A stretch of 64,000 bases of DNA, from contig JADLSH010000388.1 in the NCBI GenBank assembly GCA_016169945.1, forward strand, positions 7,886,501 through 7,950,500, written 5' to 3'. This DNA comes from Trachythela sp. YZ-2020. Taxonomy: Eukaryota > Cnidaria > Anthozoa > Malacalcyonacea > Clavulariidae. Positions 57,569 to 64,000 of the stretch are shown one piece after another. Below the pieces are notes generated by a model. The model was not told where the DNA came from and did no database searches. It was given only the letters and a program-made list of their open reading frames with translations. The translations under genes and the position numbers were made by a program. Position 1 is the stretch's first letter; the number at the start of each line of letters is the position of its first letter.

Positions 57569-59530
57569 CTATCAAAATTGAGATAAGATTTTATTGCCAA
57601 GATTATTACATTTAGGAGCAGATTTCTCGTCAATGTCACAACATTTTTCAATTTGATAAACACGTTATGTATTAATTCTGGGAGGCACGAGAGACCATTA
57701 GGATTGTTTAGTCCTTGACCAATAAATATAAATGAAATTTTTATAGTAATTAATGCAGTATATTATATAGCATCTTCAACAGATCATTGCTGGTTTCTGT
57801 CTTCATATGAGTTCTCTCATATTAAGTGTGATTTATTTTTTTTCAGCATGTCAAGAATCTTCGCTACGACAACACTCTGGCAAAATACCAAATAGTTTCT
57901 GTGACAGTAGTTTTGTGGGTAAGTTTACTAGTTTTTGTTTCATTTCTTTTCTAAAAAGCTAGTATGCAGTGTAGGTCACAGAGAAGCCGCTAAGTTGTAT
58001 GCAAAGGAGACTAGTTCATGAGCTATTTATTCCAATCTGCCAACTGTGTCCTGGTTGCCACCATGTTTCGCTTAAACAATCGTTTGTCAAAATATGCATT
58101 CTATAATAAGTCATTAGAAACTCATGCAAGTTAATGACAAAACATTGAAAATCGTTGAAGCGAGACTTGAATATATTTCCTTAACACATGTACTAACCCA
58201 ATTTACCCATCTTATTTTCACCTGAAAAACATCCGTCAAGAAACAGCGTTAAAAACCTGTAGGATTCAGAATAATGACAAACATAAGGGTGACTCAACAA
58301 ACAATTTAAATAAAATGCAATCTATTATAGAGATAGATAAATCATTTAGGCATTCGTTTAGTCCATACAATATATATACTGAAGTTTGAAGTCTTTGGGA
58401 TTATTAGGATAAAACAAGTAGCCTATTCATGCAGATCAATTCCCAATTCTAAATCTATCATTCTAAATACATAGTTGAAATTTTGTACATGTATAGAAAT
58501 GGTTGAAATATGGTATCAAGTTTCCGAGGTTTATCAATGAGATACAAATATTCAAATATTTTTTTACTCGCGTCACTGTCAAACTCAAGTAATATACTGA
58601 ACACTAAAAACTCAGTCATTGTATATTTAATATTTCATACATTTTATTTGTAACTGGTGATTTAGATTGACAGCATTTTATTCCCTTGGCAAAGTTTGTT
58701 TCCATATTGACCATATATATAGTTGAATAGTGAGATTACGCCTCAAGAGGATTATCATAGCACGTAGTCGTTAATGTATTTATATAAGTTCAATAATGAT
58801 ATATTATAAAGATTTCGAACAATATTGTGATGTATTGGACACTCGTCAATGAAGATAACTTTATATTAAATGTGAACGAATTAAGTTAAGGTTTATTCAA
58901 AGTGCTCTCGATACAGATAAAATGAAAGTACTTCCTGCTTGATAATCGAGATCAATATATAGTGTAAATACTCCTAAAAATAGGCAATCAGAAAAAACTA
59001 GTTCTGTCGTACTTACATAAAAGTGATGAGAAACGATTGTTTGACCAACATTTTTGGCATCTTGTTCAGAATGTCTGTCTGGTACTGATTTTGTGTCGGA
59101 TATACTTTGACATCATCAACCAATCATACTCAAGATTAATGACAAATGATATTAGACACCGAATTCTAAGCACTTGACGTATTTCACTGCACGCATGTAT
59201 CGTCTTGTGCCTAATATCATAATATTGACATTATAGTTCTTCTCTGTACAGAAGTTGATTACACATTAGCAAATTTAAAACAAATAAACTCCATTATGTT
59301 TTACATATTTCTAAATTTTAAGGTAGACAGATAGATATTTTATTGCGTGATCCCCTAAGGGCTTATTTAATATATTTATATTAAGTACCCTAACTGTTAA
59401 AATAATTATATTATATTATACGTTTTCTTAAATAACTGCTCTCTTAGTATCATCCACCAGATGGTGGTCAACCTTCAGTTGTGTAAGAGTTCCCTAGATA
59501 TCCAGTAATCGACATCACTCATTGTTCCAG
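57569..59530. other. Region expected to hold the peroxidase 5' exons; none identified
   Basis: No signal-peptide exon could be recognised on the minus strand. One well-bounded plus-strand exon candidate is listed separately at 57847-57918. Confidence 0.4.
57847..57918 (+). CDS. Possible plus-strand exon of an unidentified gene
   Basis: A 72-nt stretch lies between a strong acceptor (TTTTTTTCAG) and a consensus donor (GTAAGT). It is open in one phase as CQESSLRQHSGKIP and onward, with two cysteines. No partner exon or family is recognised. It could be a chance match to splice consensus. Confidence 0.22.
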
Positions 59531-59540
59531 TGATAGTTCA

Positions 59541-62500
59541 AGTGAGACTAGTTTGTATGAGAGTTAGCAAGTGAGAGTTTACATGAGAGTTAGCAAGTGA
59601 GAGTTTACATGAGAGTTAGCAAGTGAGAGTTTACATGAGAGTTAGCAAGTGAGAGTTTACATGAGAGTTAGCAAGTGAGAGTTTCCATGAGAGTTAGCAA
59701 GTGAGAGTTTGTATGAGAGTTGGAAAGTGAGAGTTTGCATGAGAGTTGGCAAGTGAGAGTTTACATGAGAGTTGGCAAGTGAGAGTTTGCATGAGAGTTA
59801 GCAAGTGAGAGTTTGCATGAGAGTTGGCAAGTGAGAGTTTACATGAGAGTTGGCAAGTGAGAGTTTGCATGAGAGTTAGCAAGTGAGAGTTTGTATGAGA
59901 GTTGGCAAGTGAGAGTTAGCAAGTGAGAGTTTGCATGAGAGTTAGCAAGTGACAGTTTGCATGAGAGTTAGCAAGTGAGAGTTTGTATGAGAGTTGGCAA
60001 GTGAGAGTTAGCAAGTGAGAGTTTGCATGAGAGTTAGCAAGTGACAGTTTGCATGAGAGTTAGCAAGTGAGAGTTTGTATGAGAGTTGGCAAGTGACAGT
60101 TTGCATGAGAGTTAGCAAGTGAGAGTTTGCATGAGAGTTAGCAAGTGAGAGTTTGCATGAGAGTTAGCAAGTGAGAGTTTACATGAGAGTTAGCAAGTGA
60201 GAGTTTACATGAGAGTTAGCAAGTGAGAGTTTGCATGAGAGTTAACAAGTGAGAGTTTACATGAGAGTTAACAAGTGAGAGTTTGCATGAGAGTTAGCAA
60301 GTGAGAGTTTGTATGAGAGTTGGCAAGTGAGAGTTTGTATGAGAGTTGGCAAGTGAGAGTTAGCAAGTGACAGTTTGCATGAGAGTTGGCAAGTGAGAGT
60401 TAGCAAGTGACAGTTTGTATGAGAGTTGGCAAGTGAGAGTTAGCAAGTGACAGTTTGCATGAGAGTTAACAAGTGAGAGTTTGCATGAGAGTTAGCAAGT
60501 GAGAGTTTGTATGAGAGTTGGCAAGTGAGAGTTAGCAAGTGAGAGTTTGCATGAGAGTTAGCAAGTGACAGTTTGCATGAGAGTTAGCAAGTGAGAGTTT
60601 GCATGAGAGTTAGCAAGTGAGAGTTTACATGAGAGTTAGCAAGTGAGAGTTTGTATGAGAGTTGGCAAGTGAGAGTTAGCAAGTGAGAGTTTGCATGAGA
60701 GTTAGCAAGTGACAGTTTACATGAGAGTTAGCAAGTGAGAGTTTGCATGAGAGTTAACAAGTGACAGTTTGTATGAGAGTTAACAAGTGAGAGTTTGTAT
60801 GAGAGTTAGCAAGTGAGAGTTTGCATGAGAGTTAGCAAGTGAGAGTTTGCATGAGAGTTAGCAAGTGAGAGTTTACATGAGAGTTAGCAAGTGAGAGTTT
60901 GCATGAGAGTTAGCAAGTGAGAGTTTACATGAGAGTTAGCAAGTGAGAGTTAGCAAGTGAGAGTTTGCATGAGAGTTAGCATGAGAGTTAGCAAGTGAGA
61001 GTTTACATGAGAGTTAGCAAGTGAGAGTTTACATGAGAGTTAGCAAGTGAGAGTTTGCATGAGAGTTAACAAGTGAGAGTTTACATGAGAGTTAGCAAGT
61101 GAGAGTTTACATGAGAGTTAGCAAGTGAGAGTTTGCATGAGAGTTAGCAAGTGAGAGTTTGTATGAGAGTTAGCAAGTGAGAGTTTACATGAGAGTTAGC
61201 AAGTGAGAGTTTGTATGAGAGTTAGCAAGTGAGAGTTTACATGAGAGTTAGCAAGTGAGAGTTTACATGAGAGTTAGCAAGTGAGAGTTTGTATGAGAGT
61301 TAGCAAGTGAGAGTTTACATGAGAGTTAGCAAGTGAGAGTTTGTATGAGAGTTAGCAAGTGAGAGTTTACATGAGAGTTAGCAAGTGAGAGTTTGTATGA
61401 GAGTTAGCAAGTGAGAGTTTACATGAGAGTTAGCAAGTGAGAGTTTACATGAGAGTTAGCAAGTGAGAGTTTACATGAGAGTTAGCAAGTGAGAGTTTGC
61501 ATGAGAGTTAACAAGTGAGAGTTTACATGAGAGTTAACAAGTGAGAGTTTGTATGAGAGTTAGCAAGTGAGAGTTTACATGAGAGTTAGCAAGTGAGAGT
61601 TTACATGAGAGTTAGCAAGTGAGAGTTTACATGAGAGTTAGCAAGTGAGAGTTTGCATGAGAGTTAGCAAGTGAGAGTTTGTATGAGAGTTAGCAAGTGA
61701 GAGTTTACATGAGAGTTAGCAAGTGAGAGTTTACATGAGAGTTAGCAAGTGAGAGTTTGTATGAGAGTTAGCAAGTGAGAGTTTACATGAGAGTTAGCAA
61801 GTGAGAGTTTACATGAGAGTTAGCAAGTGAGAGTTTGTATGAGAGTTAGCAAGTGAGAGTTTACATGAGAGTTAGCAAGTGAGAGTTTGTATGAGAGTTA
61901 GCAAGTGAGAGTTTACATGAGAGTTAGCAAGTGAGAGTTTGTATGAGAGTTAGCAAGTGAGAGTTTACATGAGAGTTAGCAAGTGAGAGTTTACATGAGA
62001 GTTAGCAAGTGAGAGTTTACATGAGAGTTAGCAAGTGAGAGTTTGCATGAGAGTTAACAAGTGAGAGTTTACATGAGAGTTAACAAGTGAGAGTTTGTAT
62101 GAGAGTTAGCAAGTGAGAGTTTACATGAGAGTTAGCAAGTGAGAGTTTGTATGAGAGTTAGCAAGTGAGAGTTTACATGAGAGTTAGCAAGTGAGAGTTT
62201 ACATGAGAGTTAGCAAGTGAGAGTTTGCATGAGAGTTAGCAAGTGAGAGTTTGCATGAGAGTTAGCAAGTGAGAGTTTGCATGAGAGTTGGCAAGTGAGA
62301 GTTTACATGAGAGTTAGCAAGTGAGAGTTTGCATGAGAGTTAACAAGTGAGAGTTTACATGAGAGTTAGCAAGTGAGAGTTTGCATGAGAGTTAACAAGT
62401 GAGAGTTTACATGAGAGTTAACAAGTGAGAGTTTGTATGAGAGTTAGCAAGTGAGAGTTTGTATGAGAGTTAGCAAGTGAGAGTTTACATGAGAGTTAGC

Positions 62501-63911
62501 AAGTGAGAGTTTGTATGAGAGTTAGCAAGTGAGAGTTTACATGAGAGTTAGCAAGTGAGAGTTTGTATGAGAGTTAGCAAGTGAGAGTTTGTATGAGAGT
62601 TAGCAAGTGAGAGTTTACATGAGAGTTAGCAAGTGAGAGTTTGCATGAGAGTTAGCAAGTGAGAGTTTGCATGAGAGTTAGCAAGTGAGAGTTTACATGA
62701 GAGTTAGCAAGTGAGAGTTTGCATGAGAGTTAACAAGTGAGAGTTTACATGAGAGTTAACAAGTGAGAGTTTGTATGAGAGTTAGCAAGTGAGAGTTTAC
62801 ATGAGAGTTAACAAGTGAGAGTTAGCAAGTGAGAGTTAACAAGTGAGAGTTAGCAAGTGAGAGTTTGCATGAGAGTTGGCAAGTGAGAGTTTACATGAGA
62901 GTTAGCAAGTGAGAGTTTGCATGAGAGTTAACAAGTGAGAGTTTACATGAGAGTTAACAAGTGAGAGTTTGTATGAGAGTTAGCAAGTGAGAGTTTACAT
63001 GAGAGTTAACAAGTGAGAGTTAGCAAGTGAGAGTTTGCATGAGAGTTAGCAAGTGAGAGTTTACATGAGAGTTAACAAGTGAGAGTTTGCATGAGAGTTA
63101 GCAAGTGAGAGTTTACATGAGAGTTAGCAAGTGAGAGTTTGCATGAGAGTTAACAAGTGAGAGTTTGTATGAGAGTTAGCAAGTGAGAGTTTGTATGAGA
63201 GTTGGCAAGTGAGAGTTTGTATGAGAGTTAGCAAGTGAGAGTTTACATGAGAGTTAACAAGTGAGAGTTTACATGAGAGTTAGCAAGTGAGAGTTTACAT
63301 GAGAGTTAGCAAGTGAGAGTTTACATGAGAGTTAGCAAGTGAGAGTTTACATGAGAGTTAGCAAGTGAGAGTTTGCATGAGAGTTTACATGAGAGTTTGC
63401 ATGAGAGTTTACATGAGAGTTTGCATGAGAGTTTGCATGAGAGTTTACATGAGAGTTTGCATGAGAGTTTGCATGAGAGTTGGCAAGCGAGAGTTTACAT
63501 GAGAGTTAACAAGTGAGAGTTTACATGAGAGTTAGCAAGTGAGAGTTTACATGAGAGTTAGCAAGTGAGAGTTTACATGAGAGTTAGCAAGTGAGAGTTT
63601 GCATGAGAGTTTACATGAGAGTTTGCATGAGAGTTTACATGAGAGTTTACATGAGAGTTTGCATGAGAGTTGGCAAGCGAGAGTTTACATGAGAGTTAAC
63701 AAGTGAGAGTTTACATGAGAGTTAGCAAGTGAGAGTTTACATGAGAGTTAGCAAGTGAGAGTTTACATGAGAGTTAGCAAGTGAGAGTTTGCATGAGAGT
63801 TTACATGAGAGTTTGCATGAGAGTTTACATGAGAGTTTGCATGAGAGTTTGCATGAGAGTTTACATGAGAGTTTGCATGAGAGTTGGCAAGCGAGAGTTT
63901 ACATGAGAGTT
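59541..63911. repeat. ~4.4-kb minisatellite, 26-bp basic unit
   Basis: The unit is built from GAGAGTTTRYATGAGAGTT plus RGCAAGT. The first half varies as TTTACATG, TTTGCATG or TTTGTATG, and the second as TTAGCAAGT, TTGGCAAGT or TTAACAAGT. Shortened 14-bp units (GAGAGTTAGCAAGT) and a GACAGTTT variant cluster in 59900-60800. From 63365 on, units lose the AGCAAGT half and form larger repeats marked by GTTGGCAAGCGAGAG at about 63478, 63668 and 63885. Unique sequence resumes at 63912. Confidence 0.97.
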
Positions 63912-64000
63912 TCATCAATTCTTATGCCCCGGTCAAACGAGAACAGGAGTTGCAAGATATCAAAATTTGAACGAACCAATGGTGATGAGAGTTGGCGGTC

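Noticed and set aside
59694..59882. Minus-strand frame with LTLMQTLTCQLSCKLS repeats
   Set aside because: It is a by-product of the 26-bp minisatellite, with stops elsewhere in the array.
59541..63911. CRISPR-like array
   Set aside because: There are no unique spacers between repeats. The units are contiguous minisatellite copies in an animal genome.

Overview
This is an intron-rich, AT-rich nuclear window from an animal. All recognisable genes are metazoan and have short exons and GT-AG introns. A second p53-family gene and a secreted peroxidase carrying CUB, EGF, cadherin and WxxW modules point to an invertebrate, with a cnidarian my best but unproven guess. No bacterial-type genes, operons, CRISPR arrays or rRNA were seen.

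Layout. 1-2.9 kb is a ~207-bp satellite. 2.9-10.5 kb is a repeat graveyard: a tRNA-derived SINE, a ~154-bp satellite interrupted by a palindromic element, three decayed BEL/Pao-type gag fragments on the minus strand, a large TACATAC-type microsatellite and a mariner-like MITE. 12.66-14.78 kb (+) is a UBE2J2-type ER ubiquitin-conjugating enzyme. 15.13-18.31 kb (-) is PEX10, head-to-head with a MIC10 (MICOS) gene at 18.63-20.19 kb (+). 21.06-30.51 kb (-) is a 31-exon ACAP-family ArfGAP (BAR-PH-ArfGAP-ANK), head-to-head with a divergent p53-family gene at 30.90-34.85 kb (+). 37.76-44.57 kb (-) is a conventional p53/p63-family gene, tail-to-tail with the divergent one. 49.18-57.57 kb (-) is a multidomain haem peroxidase whose 5' end was not found. 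59.5-63.9 kb is a ~4.4-kb minisatellite.

The genes do not form one pathway. PEX10 (peroxisome import), MIC10 (mitochondrial cristae), UBE2J2 (ER-associated degradation) and ACAP (Arf6 and endosome traffic) are housekeeping cell-biology genes, two of them in divergent pairs that probably share promoters. The most interesting material is the p53 pair, in which the plus-strand copy has lost an obvious transactivation domain and has altered DNA-contact and zinc loops, and the CUB-EGF-cadherin-peroxidase-WxxW-DNRLRE-like protein. Exon models were built by eye from splice sites, reading phase and remembered family sequence. Every junction keeps phase except one in the peroxidase gene. I did not find a convincing entirely new biological system.
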